Shown: in pieces, positions 22,499-33,288 of the stretch
Position numbering within the stretch: the stretch's first letter is position 1
Layout: every line of letters begins with the position of its first letter
From: Abelmoschus esculentus
Lineage: Eukaryota; Streptophyta; Magnoliopsida; Malvales; Malvaceae
Assembly (NCBI GenBank): GCA_035048815.1
Contig: JAUCBN010000012.1
Location: forward strand, 12,530,001 to 12,594,000
Direction: 5' to 3'
DNA length: 64,000 nucleotides
Notes under the pieces: model-generated
Told to the model about the DNA's origin: nothing
Databases searched by the model: none
Seen by the model: only the letters and a program-made list of their open reading frames with translations
Program-made: the position numbers and the translations under genes

Positions 22499-22617
22499 TG
22501 GGTGCAACACGAGAACTTCCCAGGAGGTCACCCATTCTAGTACTACTCTCGCCCAAGCACGCTTCACTGCGGAGTTTTGATGGGATCCGGTGCATTAGTG
22601 CTGGTATGATCGCACCC
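22499..22617 (-). rRNA. 5S rRNA copy 80
   Basis: Changes: C119A, C104U, G82A, U53G, G41A; full-length spacer, unlike partner copy 65. Confidence 0.94.
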
Positions 22618-22781
22618 GTCAAGGAATGCGCGATGAACGTACTAAAAGGATCAACGGCGCGCGATTATGACTTGCGAGACTCTTTTAACATAAAAGCACG
22701 AGTGGGGACGTACCGACAATCCGAACCAAAAATTAACTAAAAACATTAAAAAAAATAGAGGGATAAAACCGAGTCGAGAAA

Positions 22782-22900
22782 GGGGTGCAAAACAAGGACT
22801 TCCCAGGAGGTCACCCATCCTAGTACTACCCTCGCCCAAGCACGCTTAACTGCGGAGTTTTGATGGGATCCGGTGCATTAGTGCTGGTATGATCGCACCC
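22782..22900 (-). rRNA. 5S rRNA copy 81
   Basis: Changes: G110U, C107U, A71G, G41A. Terminator run interrupted (TTTC). Confidence 0.93.
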
Positions 22901-23065
22901 GTAAAGGAATGCGCGCTGAACGTACTAATAGGATCAACGGCGCGCGATTATGACTTGCAAGACTCTTTTATCATGAAAGCACGAGGGGGGACGTACCGAC
23001 AATCCGAACCAAAAATTAACTAAAAACATTAAAAAAAAATAGAGGGATAAAACCGAGTCGAAAAA

Positions 23066-23184
23066 GGGGTGCAACACGAGGACTTCCCAGGAGGTCACCC
23101 ATCCTAGTACTACTCTCGCCCAAGCACGCTTGACTGCGGAGTTCTGATAGGATCCGGTGCATTAGTACTGGTATGATCGCACCC
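23066..23184 (-). rRNA. 5S rRNA copy 82
   Basis: Changes: U53C, C36U, C18U. Confidence 0.95.
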
Positions 23185-23350
23185 GTCAAGGAATGCGCGC
23201 TGAATGTACTAATAGGATCAACGGCGCGCGATTATGACTTGCGAGACTCTTTTAACATAAAAGCACGAGGGGGGACGTACCGACAATCCGAACCAAAAAT
23301 TAACTAAAAACATTAAAAAAAAAATAGAGGGATAAAACCGAGTCGAAAAA

Positions 23351-23469
23351 AGGGTGCAACACGAGGACTTCCCAGGAGGTCACCCATCCTAGTACTACTC
23401 TCGCCCAAGCACGCTTCACTACGGAGTTCTGATGGGATTCGATGCATTAGTGCTGGTATGATCGCACCC
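23351..23469 (-). rRNA. 5S rRNA copy 83
   Basis: Changes: C119U, U53G, C49U, G31A, C28U. Confidence 0.94.
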
Positions 23470-23634
23470 GTTAAGGAATGCGCGCTGAACGTACTAATAG
23501 GATCAACGGCGCGCGATTATGACTTGCGAGACTCTTTTAACATAAAAGCACGAGGGGGGACGTACCGACAATCCGAACCAAAAATTAACTAAAAACATTT
23601 AAAAAAAATAGAGGGATAAAACCGAGTGGAAAAA

Positions 23635-23753
23635 GGGGTGCAACACGAGGACTTCCCAGGAGGTCACCCATCCTAGTACTACTCTCGCCCAAGCACGCTT
23701 AACTGCGGGGTTCTGATGGGATCCGGTGCATTAGTGCTGGTATGATCGCACCC
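23635..23753 (-). rRNA. 5S rRNA copy 84
   Basis: Only U45C in the gene; -1 is T. Confidence 0.95.
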
Positions 23754-23917
23754 ATCAAGGAATGCGCGCTGAACGTACTAATAGGATCAACGGCGCGCGA
23801 TTATGACTTGCGAGACTCTTTTAACATAAAAGCACGAGGGGGGACGTACCGACAATCCGAACCAAAAATTAACTAAAAACATTAAAAAAAATAGAGGGAT
23901 AAAACCGAGTCGAAAAA

Positions 23918-24036
23918 GGGGTGCAACACGAGGACTTCCCAGGAGGTCACCCATCCTAGTACTACTCTCGCCCAAGCATGCTTCACTGCGGAGTTCTGAT
24001 GGGATCCGGTGCATTAGTGCTGCTATGATCGCACCC
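23918..24036 (-). rRNA. 5S rRNA copy 85
   Basis: Changes: G58A, U53G, C14G. First gene of the 853-bp trio. Confidence 0.95.
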
Positions 24037-24202
24037 GTCAAGGAATGCGCGCTGAACGTACTAATAGGATCAACGGCGCGCGATTAAGACTTGCAAGACT
24101 CTTTGATCATGAAAGCACGAGGGGGGACGTACCGACAATCCGAACCAAAAATTAACTAAAAACATTAAAAAAAAAATAGTGGGATAAAACCGAGTCGAAA
24201 AA

Positions 24203-24321
24203 AGGGTGCAACACGAGGACTTCCCAGGAGGTCACCCATCCTAGTACTACTCTCGCCCAAGCACGCTTGACTGCGGAGTTCTGATAGGATCCGGTGCATT
24301 AGTACTGGTATGATCGCACCC
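24203..24321 (-). rRNA. 5S rRNA copy 86
   Basis: Changes: C119U, U53C, C36U, C18U. Confidence 0.95.
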
Positions 24322-24487
24322 GTCAAGGAATGCGCGCTGAACGTACTAATAGGATCAACGGCGCGCGATTATGACTTGCGAGACTCTTTTAACATAAAAG
24401 CACGAGGGGGGACGTACCGACAATCCGAACCAAAAATTAACTAAAAACATTAAAAAAAAAATAGAGGGATAAAACCGAGTCGAAAAA

Positions 24488-24606
24488 TGGGTGCAACACG
24501 AGAACTTCCCAGGAGGTCACCCATTCTAGTACTACTCTCGCCCAAGCACGCTTCACTGCGGAGTTTTGATGGGATCCGGTGCATTAGTGCTGGTATGATC
24601 GCACCC
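24488..24606 (-). rRNA. 5S rRNA copy 87
   Basis: Changes: C119A, C104U, G82A, U53G, G41A. Confidence 0.94.
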
Positions 24607-24770
24607 GTCAAGGAATGCGCGCTGAACGTACTAATAGGATCAACGGCGCGCGATTATGACGTGCGAGACTCTTTTAACATAAAAGCACGAGGGGGGACGT
24701 ACCGACAATCCGAACCAAAAATTAACTAAAAACATTAAAAAAAATAGAGGGATAAAACCGAGTCGAAAAA

Positions 24771-24889
24771 GGGGTGCAACACGAGGACTTCCCAGGAGGT
24801 CACCCATCCTAGTACTACTCTCGCCCAAGCATGCTTCACTGCGGAGTTCTGATGGGATCCGGTGCATTAGTGCTGCTATGATCGCACCC
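24771..24889 (-). rRNA. 5S rRNA copy 88
   Basis: Changes: G58A, U53G, C14G. Starts the second 853-bp trio. Confidence 0.95.
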
Positions 24890-25055
24890 GTCAAGGAATG
24901 CGCGCTGAACGTACTAATAGGATCAACGGCGCGCGATTAAGACTTGCAAGACTCTTTGATCATGAAAGCACGAGGGGGGACGTACCGACAATCCGAACCA
25001 AAAATTAACTAAAAACATTAAAAAAAAAATAGTGGGATAAAACCGAGTCGAAAAA

Positions 25056-25174
25056 AGGGTGCAACACGAGGACTTCCCAGGAGGTCACCCATCCTAGTAC
25101 TACTCTCGCCCAAGCACGCTTGACTGCGGAGTTCTGATAGGATCCGGTGCATTAGTACTGGTATGATCGCACCC
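25056..25174 (-). rRNA. 5S rRNA copy 89
   Basis: Changes: C119U, U53C, C36U, C18U. Confidence 0.95.
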
Positions 25175-25340
25175 GTCAAGGAATGCGCGCTGAACGTACT
25201 AATAGGATCAACGGCGCGCGATTATGACTTGCGAGACTCTTTTAACATAAAAGCACGAGGGGGGACGTACCGACAATCCGAACCAAAAATTAACTAAAAA
25301 CATTAAAAAAAAAATAGAGGGATAAAACCGAGTCGAAAAA

Positions 25341-25459
25341 TGGGTGCAACACGAGAACTTCCCAGGAGGTCACCCATTCTAGTACTACTCTCGCCCAAGC
25401 ACGCTTCACTGCGGAGTTTTGATGGGATCCGGTGCATTAGTGCTGGTATGATCGCACCC
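25341..25459 (-). rRNA. 5S rRNA copy 90
   Basis: Changes: C119A, C104U, G82A, U53G, G41A. Confidence 0.94.
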
Positions 25460-25623
25460 GTCAAGGAATGCGCGCTGAACGTACTAATAGGATCAACGGC
25501 GCGCGATTATGACGTGCGAGACTCTTTTAACATAAAAGCACGAGGGGGGACGTACCGACAATCCGAACCAAAAATTAACTAAAAACATTAAAAAAAATAG
25601 AGGGATAAAACCGAGTCGAAAAA

Positions 25624-25742
25624 GGGGTGCAACACGAGGACTTCCCAGGAGGTCACCCATCCTAATACTACTCTCGACCGAGCACGCTTAACTGCAGAGT
25701 TCTAATGGGATCCGGAGCATTAGTGCTGGTATGATCGCACCG
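25624..25742 (-). rRNA. 5S rRNA copy 91
   Basis: Changes: C78U, G66U, U63C, C47U, C39U, A27U, G1C, with the 1-bp upstream deletion of the copy 64 family. Confidence 0.92.
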
Positions 25743-25907
25743 GTCAGGAATGCGCGCTGAACGTACTAATAGGATCAACGGCGCGCGATTATGACTTGCG
25801 AGACTCTTTTAACATAAAAGCACGAGGGGGGACGTACCGACAATCCGAACCAAAAATTAACTAAAAACATTAAAAAAAAAATAGAGGGATAAAACCGAGT
25901 CGAAAAA

Positions 25908-26026
25908 GGGGTGCAACACAAGGACTTCCCAGGAGGTCACCCATCCTAGTACTACTCTCGCCCAAGCACGCTTGACTGCGGAGTTCTGATAGGATCCGGT
26001 GCATTAGTTCTAGTATGATCGCACCC
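25908..26026 (-). rRNA. 5S rRNA copy 92
   Basis: Changes: C107U, U53C, C36U, C18A, C15U. Confidence 0.94.
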
Positions 26027-26192
26027 GTCAAGGAATGCGCGCTGAATGTACTAATAGGATCAACGGCGCGCGATTATGACTTGCGAGACTCTTTTAACAT
26101 AAAAGCACGAGGGGGGACGTACCGACAATCCGAACCAAAAATTAACTAAAAACATTAAAAAAAAAATAGAGGGATAAAACCGAGTCGAAAAA

Positions 26193-26311
26193 GGGGTGCA
26201 ACACAAGGACTTCCCAGGAGGTCACCCATCATAGTACTACTCTCGCCCAAGCACGCTTAACTGCGGAGTTTTGAAGGGATCCGGTGCATTAAAGCTGGTA
26301 TGATCGCACCC
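26193..26311 (-). rRNA. 5S rRNA copy 93
   Basis: Changes: C107U, G81U, G41A, A37U, C20U, A19U. Confidence 0.93.
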
Positions 26312-26476
26312 GTCAAGGAAAGCGCGCTGAACGTACTAATAGGATCAACGGCGCGCGATAATGACTTGCGAGACTCTTTTAACATAAAAGCACGAGGGGG
26401 GACGTACCGACAATCCGAAACAAAAATTAACTAAAAACATTAAAAAAAAATAGAGGGATAAAACCGAGTCTAAAGA

Positions 26477-26595
26477 GGAGTGCAACACGAGGACTTCCCA
26501 GGAGGTCACCCATCCTAGTACTACTCTCGCCCAAGCACGCTTAACTGCAGAGTTCTGATGGGATCCGGTGCATTAGTACTGGTATGATCGCACCC
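26477..26595 (-). rRNA. 5S rRNA copy 94, terminator broken
   Basis: Changes: C117U, C47U, C18U. The first T run reads TCTTTA, so no run of four T stands next to the gene; read-through to TTTT about 15 bases on is expected. Confidence 0.93.
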
Positions 26596-26761
26596 GTCAA
26601 GGAATGCGCGCTGAACGTACTAATAGGATCAACGGCGCGCGATTATGACTTGCGAGACTCTTTTAACATAAAAGCACGAGGGGGGACGTACCGACAATCC
26701 GAACCAAAAATTAACTAAAAACATTAAAAAAAAAATAGAGGGATAAAACCGAGTCGAAAAA

Positions 26762-26880
26762 AGGGTGCAACACGAGGACTTCCCAGGAGGTCACCCATCC
26801 TAGTACTACTCTCGCCCAAGCACGCTTCACTGCGGAGTTCTGATGGGATTCGATGCATTAGTGCTGGTATGATCGCACCT
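26762..26880 (-). rRNA. 5S rRNA copy 95
   Basis: Changes: C119U, U53G, G31A, C28U, G1A. Confidence 0.94.
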
Positions 26881-27045
26881 GTTAAGGAATGCGCGCTGAA
26901 CGTACTAATAGGATCAACGGCGCGCGATTATGACTTGCGAGACTCTTTTAACATAAAAGCACGAGGGGGGACGTACCGACAATCCGAACCAAAAATTAAC
27001 TAAAAACATTTAAAAAAAATAGAGGGATAAAACCGAGTGGAAAAA

Positions 27046-27164
27046 GGGGTGCAACACGAGGACTTCCCAGGAGGTCACCCATCCTAGTACTACTCTCGCC
27101 CAAGCACGCTTAACTGCGGGGTTCTGATGGGATCCGGTGCATTAGTGCTGGTATGATCGCACCC
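27046..27164 (-). rRNA. 5S rRNA copy 96
   Basis: Only U45C in the gene; -1 is T. Confidence 0.95.
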
Positions 27165-27328
27165 ATCAAGGAATGCGCGCTGAACGTACTAATAGGATCA
27201 ACGGCGCGCGATTATGACTTGCGAGACTCTTTTAACATAAAAGCACGAGGGGGGACGTACCGACAATCCGAACCAAAAATTAACTAAAAACATTAAAAAA
27301 AATAGAGGGATAAAACCGAGTCGAAAAA

Positions 27329-27447
27329 GGGGTGCAACACGAGGACTTCCCAGGAGGTCACCCATCCTAGTACTACTCTCGCCCAAGCATGCTTCACTGC
27401 GGAGTTCTGATGGGATCCGGTGCATTAGTGCTGCTATGATCGCACCC
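27329..27447 (-). rRNA. 5S rRNA copy 97
   Basis: Changes: G58A, U53G, C14G. Confidence 0.95.
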
Positions 27448-27613
27448 GTCAAGGAATGCGCGCTGAACGTACTAATAGGATCAACGGCGCGCGATTAAGA
27501 CTTGCAAGACTCTTTGATCATGAAAGCACGAGGGGGGACGTACCGACAATCCGAACCAAAAATTAACTAAAAACATTAAAAAAAAAATAGTGGGATAAAA
27601 CCGAGTCGAAAAA

Positions 27614-27732
27614 AGGGTGCAACACGAGGACTTCCCAGGAGGTCACCCATCCTAGTACTACTCTCGCCCAAGCACGCTTGACTGCGGAGTTCTGATAGGA
27701 TCCGGTGCATTAGTACTGGTATGATCGCACCC
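27614..27732 (-). rRNA. 5S rRNA copy 98
   Basis: Changes: C119U, U53C, C36U, C18U. Confidence 0.95.
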
Positions 27733-27898
27733 GTCAAGGAATGCGCGCTGAACGTACTAATAGGATCAACGGCGCGCGATTATGACTTGCGAGACTCTTT
27801 TAACATAAAAGCACGAGGGGGGACGTACCGACAATCCGAACCAAAAATTAACTAAAAACATTAAAAAAAAAATAGAGGGATAAAACCGAGTCGAAAAA

Positions 27899-28017
27899 TG
27901 GGTGCAACACGAGAACTTCCCAGGAGGTCACCCATTCTAGTACTACTCTCGCCCAAGCACGCTTCACTGCGGAGTTTTGATGGGATCCGGTGCATTAGTG
28001 CTGGTATGATCGCACCC
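27899..28017 (-). rRNA. 5S rRNA copy 99
   Basis: Changes: C119A, C104U, G82A, U53G, G41A. Confidence 0.94.
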
Positions 28018-28181
28018 GTCAAGGAATGCGCGCTGAACGTACTAATAGGATCAACGGCGCGCGATTATGACGTGCGAGACTCTTTTAACATAAAAGCACG
28101 AGGGGGGACGTACCGACAATCCGAACCAAAAATTAACTAAAAACATTAAAAAAAATAGAGGGATAAAACCGAGTCGAAAAA

Positions 28182-28300
28182 GGGGTGCAACACGAGGACT
28201 TCCCAGGAGGTCACCCATCCTAGTACTACTCTCGCCCAAGCATGCTTCACTGCGGAGTTCTGATGGGATCCGGTGCATTAGTGCTGCTATGATCGCACCC
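28182..28300 (-). rRNA. 5S rRNA copy 100
   Basis: Changes: G58A, U53G, C14G. Confidence 0.95.
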
Positions 28301-28466
28301 GTCAAGGAATGCGCGCTGAACGTACTAATAGGATCAACGGCGCGCGATTAAGACTTGCAAGACTCTTTGATCATGAAAGCACGAGGGGGGACGTACCGAC
28401 AATCCGAACCAAAAATTAACTAAAAACATTAAAAAAAAAATAGTGGGATAAAACCGAGTCGAAAAA

Positions 28467-28585
28467 AGGGTGCAACACGAGGACTTCCCAGGAGGTCACC
28501 CATCCTAGTACTACTCTCGCCCAAGCACGCTTGACTGCGGAGTTCTGATAGGATCCGGTGCATTAGTACTGGTATGATCGCACCC
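28467..28585 (-). rRNA. 5S rRNA copy 101
   Basis: Changes: C119U, U53C, C36U, C18U. Last unit of the second 3,411-bp block. Confidence 0.95.
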
Positions 28586-28749
28586 GTCAAGGAATGCGCG
28601 CTGAACGTACTAATAGGATCAACGGCGCGCGATTATGACTTGCGAGACTCTTTTAACATAAAAGCACGAGGGGGGACGTACCGACAATCCGAACCAAAAA
28701 TTAACTAAAAACATTAAAAAAAATAGAGGGATAAAACCGAGTCGAAAAA

Positions 28750-28867
28750 GGGGTGCAACACGAGGACTTCCCAGGAGGTCACCCATCCTAGTACTACTCT
28801 CGCCAAGCACGCTTAACTACGGAGTTCTGATGGGATCCGGTGCATTAGTGCTGGTATGATCGCACCC
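28750..28867 (-). rRNA. 5S rRNA copy 102
   Basis: 118 nt: one G of the GGG at nt 64-66 is missing; C49U. Resembles copy 72 at 8,521 bp but with a different 1-nt loss. Confidence 0.93.
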
Positions 28868-29032
28868 GTCAAGGAATGCGCGCTGAACGTACTAATAGGA
28901 TCAACGGCGCGCGATTATGACTTGCGAGACTGTTTTAACATAAAAGCACGAGGGGGGACGTACCGACAATCCGAACAAAAAATTAACTAAAAACATTAAA
29001 AAAAAATAGAGGGATAAAACCGAGTCGAAAAA

Positions 29033-29151
29033 GGGGTGCAACACGAGGACTTCCCAGGAGGTGACCCATCCTAGTACTACTCTCGCCCAAGCACGCTTGA
29101 CTGCGGAGTTCTGATAGGATCCGGTGCATTAGTACTGGTATGATCGCACCC
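29033..29151 (-). rRNA. 5S rRNA copy 103
   Basis: Changes: G89C, U53C, C36U, C18U. Resembles copy 73 at 8,521 bp. Confidence 0.95.
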
Positions 29152-29317
29152 GTCAAGGAATGCGCGCTGAACGTACTAATAGGATCAACGGCGCGCGATT
29201 ATGACTTGCGAGACTCTTTTAACATAAAAGCACGAGGGGGGACGTACCGACAATCCGAACCAAAAATTAACTAAAAACATTAAAAAAAAAATAGAGGGAT
29301 AAAACCGAGTCGAAAAA

Positions 29318-29436
29318 TGGGTGCAACACGAGAACTTCCCAGGAGGTCACCCATTCTAGTACTACTCTCGCCCAAGCACGCTTCACTGCGGAGTTTTGAT
29401 GGGATCCGGTGCATTAGTGCTGGTATGATCGCACCC
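29318..29436 (-). rRNA. 5S rRNA copy 104
   Basis: Changes: C119A, C104U, G82A, U53G, G41A. Confidence 0.94.
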
Positions 29437-29600
29437 GTCAAGGAATGCGCGCTGAACGTACTAATAGGATCAACGGCGCGCGATTATGACGTGCGAGACT
29501 CTTTTAACATAAAAGCACGAGGGGGGACGTACCGACAATCCGAACCAAAAATTAACTAAAAACATTAAAAAAAATAGAGGGATAAAACCGAGTCGAAAAA

Positions 29601-29719
29601 GGGGTGCAACACGAGGACTTCCCAGGAGGTCACCCATCCTAATACTACTCTCGCCCAAGCACGCTTAACTGCAGAGTTCTAATGGGATCCGGAGCATTAA
29701 TGCTGGTATGATCGCACCG
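29601..29719 (-). rRNA. 5S rRNA copy 105
   Basis: Changes: C78U, C47U, C39U, A27U, C20U, G1C, with the 1-bp upstream deletion. Confidence 0.92.
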
Positions 29720-29884
29720 GTCAGGAATGCGCGCTGAACGTACTAATAGGATCAACGGCGCGCGATTATGACTTGCGAGACTCTTTTAACATAAAAGCAC
29801 GAGGGGGGACGTACCGACAATCCGAACCAAAAATTAACTAAAAACATTAAAAAAAAAATAGAGGGATAAAACCGAGTCGAAAAA

Positions 29885-30003
29885 TGGGTGCAACACGAGA
29901 ACTTCCCAGGAGGTCACCCATTCTAGTACTACTCTCGCCCAAGCACGCTTCACTGCGGAGTTTTGATGGGATCCGGTGCATTAGTGCTGGTATGATCGCA
30001 CCC
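29885..30003 (-). rRNA. 5S rRNA copy 106
   Basis: Changes: C119A, C104U, G82A, U53G, G41A. Confidence 0.94.
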
Positions 30004-30167
30004 GTCAAGGAATGCGCGCTGAACGTACTAATAGGATCAACGGCGCGCGATTATGACGTGCGAGACTCTTTTAACATAAAAGCACGAGGGGGGACGTACC
30101 GACAATCCGAACCAAAAATTAACTAAAAACATTAAAAAAAATAGAGGGATAAAACCGAGTCGAAAAA

Positions 30168-30286
30168 GGGGTGCAACACGAGGACTTCCCAGGAGGTCAC
30201 CCATCCTAATACTACTCTCGACCAAGCACGCTTAACTGCAGAGTTCTAATGGGATCCGGAGCATTAGTGCTGGTATGATCGCACCG
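30168..30286 (-). rRNA. 5S rRNA copy 107
   Basis: Changes: C78U, G66U, C47U, C39U, A27U, G1C, with the 1-bp upstream deletion. Gene matches copy 64. Confidence 0.92.
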
Positions 30287-30450
30287 GTCAGGAATGCGCG
30301 CTGAACGTACTAATAGGATCAACGGCGCGCGATTATGACTTGCGAGACTCTTTTAACATAAAAGCACGAGGGGGGACGTACCGACAATCCGAACCAAAAA
30401 TTAACTAAAAACATTAAAAAAAAATAGAGGGATAAAACCGAGTCGAAAAA

Positions 30451-30569
30451 TGGGTGCAACACGAGAACTTCCGAGGAGGTCACCCATTCTAGTACTACTC
30501 TCGCCCAAGCACGCTTCACTGCGGAGTTTTGATGAGATCCGGTGCATTAGTGCTGGTATGATCGCACCC
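30451..30569 (-). rRNA. 5S rRNA copy 108
   Basis: Changes: C119A, C104U, G97C, G82A, U53G, G41A, C35U. Confidence 0.93.
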
Positions 30570-30733
30570 GTCAAGGAATGCGCGATGAACGTACTAAAAG
30601 GATCAACGGCGCGCGATTATGACTTGCGAGACTCTTTTAACATAAAAGCACGAGTGGGGACGTACCGACAATCCGAACCAAAAATTAACTAAAATCATTA
30701 AAAAAAATAGAGGGATAAAACCGAGTCGAAAAA

Positions 30734-30852
30734 GGGGTGCAACACGAGGACTTCCCAGGAGGTCACCCATGCTAGTACTACTCTCGCCCAAGCACGCTTC
30801 ACTGCGGAGTTCTGATGGGATCCGGTGCATTAGTGCTCGTATGATCGCACCC
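30734..30852 (-). rRNA. 5S rRNA copy 109
   Basis: Changes: G82C, U53G, C15G. Same gene as 121, 125, 132 and 155. Confidence 0.95.
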
Positions 30853-31017
30853 GTCAAGGAATGCGCGCTGAACGTACTAATAGGATCAACGGCGCGCGAT
30901 TATGACTTGCGAGACTCTTTTAACATAAAAGCACGAGGGGGGACGTACCGACAATCCGAACCAAAAATTAACTAAAAACATTAAAAAAAAATAGAGGGAT
31001 AAAACCGAGTCGAAAAA

Positions 31018-31136
31018 GGGGTGCAACACGAGGACTTCCCAGGAGGTCACCCATCCTAGTACTACTCTCGCCCAAGCACGCTTAACTGCAAAATTCTGAT
31101 GGGATCCGGTGCATTAGTGCTAGTATGATCGCACCC
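31018..31136 (-). rRNA. 5S rRNA copy 110
   Basis: Changes: C47U, C46U, C44U, C15U. Confidence 0.94.
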
Positions 31137-31301
31137 GTCAAGGAAAGCGCGCTGAACGTACTAATAGGATCAACGGCGCGCGATTATGACTTGCGAGACT
31201 CTTTTAACATAAAAGCACGAGGGGGGACGTACCGACAATCCAAACCAAAAATTAACTAAAAACATTAAAAAAAAATAGAGGGATAAAACCGAGTCGAAAA
31301 A

Positions 31302-31420
31302 GGGGTGCAACACAAGGACTTCCCAGAAGGTCACCCATCCTACTACTACTCCCGCCCAAGCACGCTTCACTGCGGAGTTCTGATGGGATCCGGTGCATTA
31401 GTGCTCATATGATCGCACCC
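31302..31420 (-). rRNA. 5S rRNA copy 111
   Basis: Changes: C107U, C94U, C78G, A69G, U53G, C15G, C14U. Confidence 0.93.
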
Positions 31421-31585
31421 GTCAAGGAATGCGCGCTGAACGTACTAATAGGATCAACGGCGCGCGATTATGACTTGCGAGACTCTTTTAACATAAAAGC
31501 ACGAGGGGGGACGTACCGACAATCCGAACCAAATATTAACTAAAAACATTAAAAAAAAATAGAGGGATAAAACCGAGTCGAAAAA

Positions 31586-31704
31586 GGGGAACAACACGAG
31601 GATTTCCCAGGAGGTCACCCATCCTAGTACTACTCTCGCCCAAGCACGATTCACTGCGGAGTTCTGATGGGATCCTGTGCATTAGTGCTGGTATGATCGC
31701 ACCC
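31586..31704 (-). rRNA. 5S rRNA copy 112
   Basis: Changes: A115U, C114U, G102A, G56U, U53G, C29A. BamHI site flank altered. Confidence 0.93.
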
Positions 31705-31869
31705 GTCAAGGAATGCGCGCTGAACGTACTAATAGGATCAACGGCGCGCGATTATGACTTGCGAGACTCTTTTAACATAAAAGCACGAGGGGGGACGTAC
31801 CGACAATCCGAACCAAAAATTAACTAAAAACATTAAAAAAAAATAGAGGGATAAAACCGTGTCGAAAAA

Positions 31870-31988
31870 GGGGTGCAACACGAGGACTTCCCAGGTGGTC
31901 ACCCATCCTAGTACTACTCTCGCCCAAGCACGCTTCACTGCGGAGTTCTGATGGGATCCGGTGCATTAGTGATGGTATGATCGCACCC
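31870..31988 (-). rRNA. 5S rRNA copy 113
   Basis: Changes: U93A (C box), U53G, G17U. Same gene as 117 and 128. Confidence 0.95.
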
Positions 31989-32153
31989 GTCAAGGAATGC
32001 GCGCTGAACGTACTAATAGGATCAACGACGCGCGATTATGACTTGCGAGACTCTTTTAACATAAAAGAACGAGGGGGGACGTACCGACAATCCGAACCAA
32101 AAATTAACTAAAATCATTAAAAAAAAATAGAGGGATAAAACCGAGTCGAAAAA

Positions 32154-32272
32154 GGGGTACAACACGAGGATTTCCCAGAAGGACACCCATCCTAGTACTA
32201 CTCTCGCCCAAGCACACTTAACTGCTGAGTTCTGATGGGATCCGGTGCATTTGTGCTGGTATGATCGCACCC
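32154..32272 (-). rRNA. 5S rRNA copy 114
   Basis: Changes: C114U, G102A, C94U, A90U, C57U, C47A, U21A. C box and A box both altered. Same gene as 118. Confidence 0.93.
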
Positions 32273-32438
32273 GTCAAGGAATGCGCGCTGAACGTACTAA
32301 TAGGATCAACGGCGCGCGATTATGACTTGCGAGACTCTTTTAACATAAAAGCACGAGGGGGGACGTACCGACAATCCGAACCAAAAATTAACTAAAAACA
32401 TTAAAAAAAAAATAGAGGGATAAAACCGAGTCGAAAAA

Positions 32439-32557
32439 GGGGTGCAACAAGAGGACTTCCCAGGAGGTCACCCATCCTAGTACTACTCCCGCCCAAGCAC
32501 GCTTCACTGCGGAGTTCTGATGGGATCCGGTGCATTAGTGCTCATATGATCGCACCC
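32439..32557 (-). rRNA. 5S rRNA copy 115
   Basis: Changes: G108U, A69G, U53G, C15G, C14U. Confidence 0.94.
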
Positions 32558-32722
32558 GTCAAGGAATGCGCGCTGAACGTACTAATAGGATCAACGGCGC
32601 GCGATTATGACTTGCGAGACTCTTTTAACATAAAAGCACGAGGGGGGACGTACCGACAATCCGAACCAAATATTAACTAAAAACATTAAAAAAAAATAGA
32701 GGGATAAAACCGAGTCGAAAAA

Positions 32723-32841
32723 GGGGAACAACACGAGGATTTCCCAGGAGGTCACCCATCCTAGTACTACTCTCGCCCAAGCACGATTCACTGCGGAGTT
32801 CTGATGGGATCCTGTGCATTAGTGCTGGTATGATCGCACCC
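32723..32841 (-). rRNA. 5S rRNA copy 116
   Basis: Changes: A115U, C114U, G102A, G56U, U53G, C29A. Confidence 0.93.
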
Positions 32842-33006
32842 GTCAAGGAATGCGCGCTGAACGTACTAATAGGATCAACGGCGCGCGATTATGACTTGCG
32901 AGACTCTTTTAACATAAAAGCACGAGGGGGGACGTACCGACAATCCGAACCAAAAATTAACTAAAAACATTAAAAAAAAATAGAGGGATAAAACCGTGTC
33001 GAAAAA

Positions 33007-33125
33007 GGGGTGCAACACGAGGACTTCCCAGGTGGTCACCCATCCTAGTACTACTCTCGCCCAAGCACGCTTCACTGCGGAGTTCTGATGGGATCCGGTG
33101 CATTAGTGATGGTATGATCGCACCC
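33007..33125 (-). rRNA. 5S rRNA copy 117
   Basis: Changes: U93A, U53G, G17U. Confidence 0.95.
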
Positions 33126-33288
33126 GTCAAGGAATGCGCGCTGAACGTACTAATAGGATCAACGACGCGCGATTATGACTTGCGAGACTCTTTTAACATA
33201 AAAGAACGAGGGGGGACGTACCGACAATCCGAACCAAAAATTAACTAAAATCATTAAAAAAATAGAGGGATAAAACCGAGTCGAAAAA

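Larger units (their letters stand above)
16828..23184 (-). repeat. Fifteen-unit-step duplication, 4,252 bp (copies 60-67 and 75-82)
   Basis: Eight consecutive genes repeat at 4,252 bp. The offset becomes 4,257-4,258 bp from copy 65 onward because copy 65 has a short spacer deletion that copy 80 lacks. Marker genes include the C78U/G66U/A27U/G1C gene (64 and 79) and the G110U/C107U/A71G gene (66 and 81). Confidence 0.88.
23918..25459 (-). repeat. Three-unit higher-order repeat, 853 bp (copies 85-87 and 88-90)
   Basis: The ordered trio (G58A/U53G/C14G; C119U/U53C/C36U/C18U; C119A/C104U/G82A/U53G/G41A) occurs twice back to back with an exact 853-bp period. The same trio occurs at copies 61-63 (without C14G), 76-78 and 97-99, and as a partial repeat at 100-101. 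Confidence 0.92.
23351..28585 (-). repeat. Twelve-unit tandem duplication, 3,411 bp (copies 83-89 and 95-101)
   Basis: Seven consecutive genes recur at exactly 3,411 bp. Inside both blocks sits a three-unit subrepeat of 853 bp. Copies 90-94 between them are partly related to copies 63-68. Confidence 0.9.
29318..30286 (-). repeat. Two-unit tandem duplication, 567 bp (copies 104-105 and 106-107)
   Basis: The C119A/C104U/G82A gene followed by the C78U/A27U/G1C gene is repeated at 567 bp. Copies 105 and 107 differ at nt 20 and 66, so the exchange is not brand new. Confidence 0.85.
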
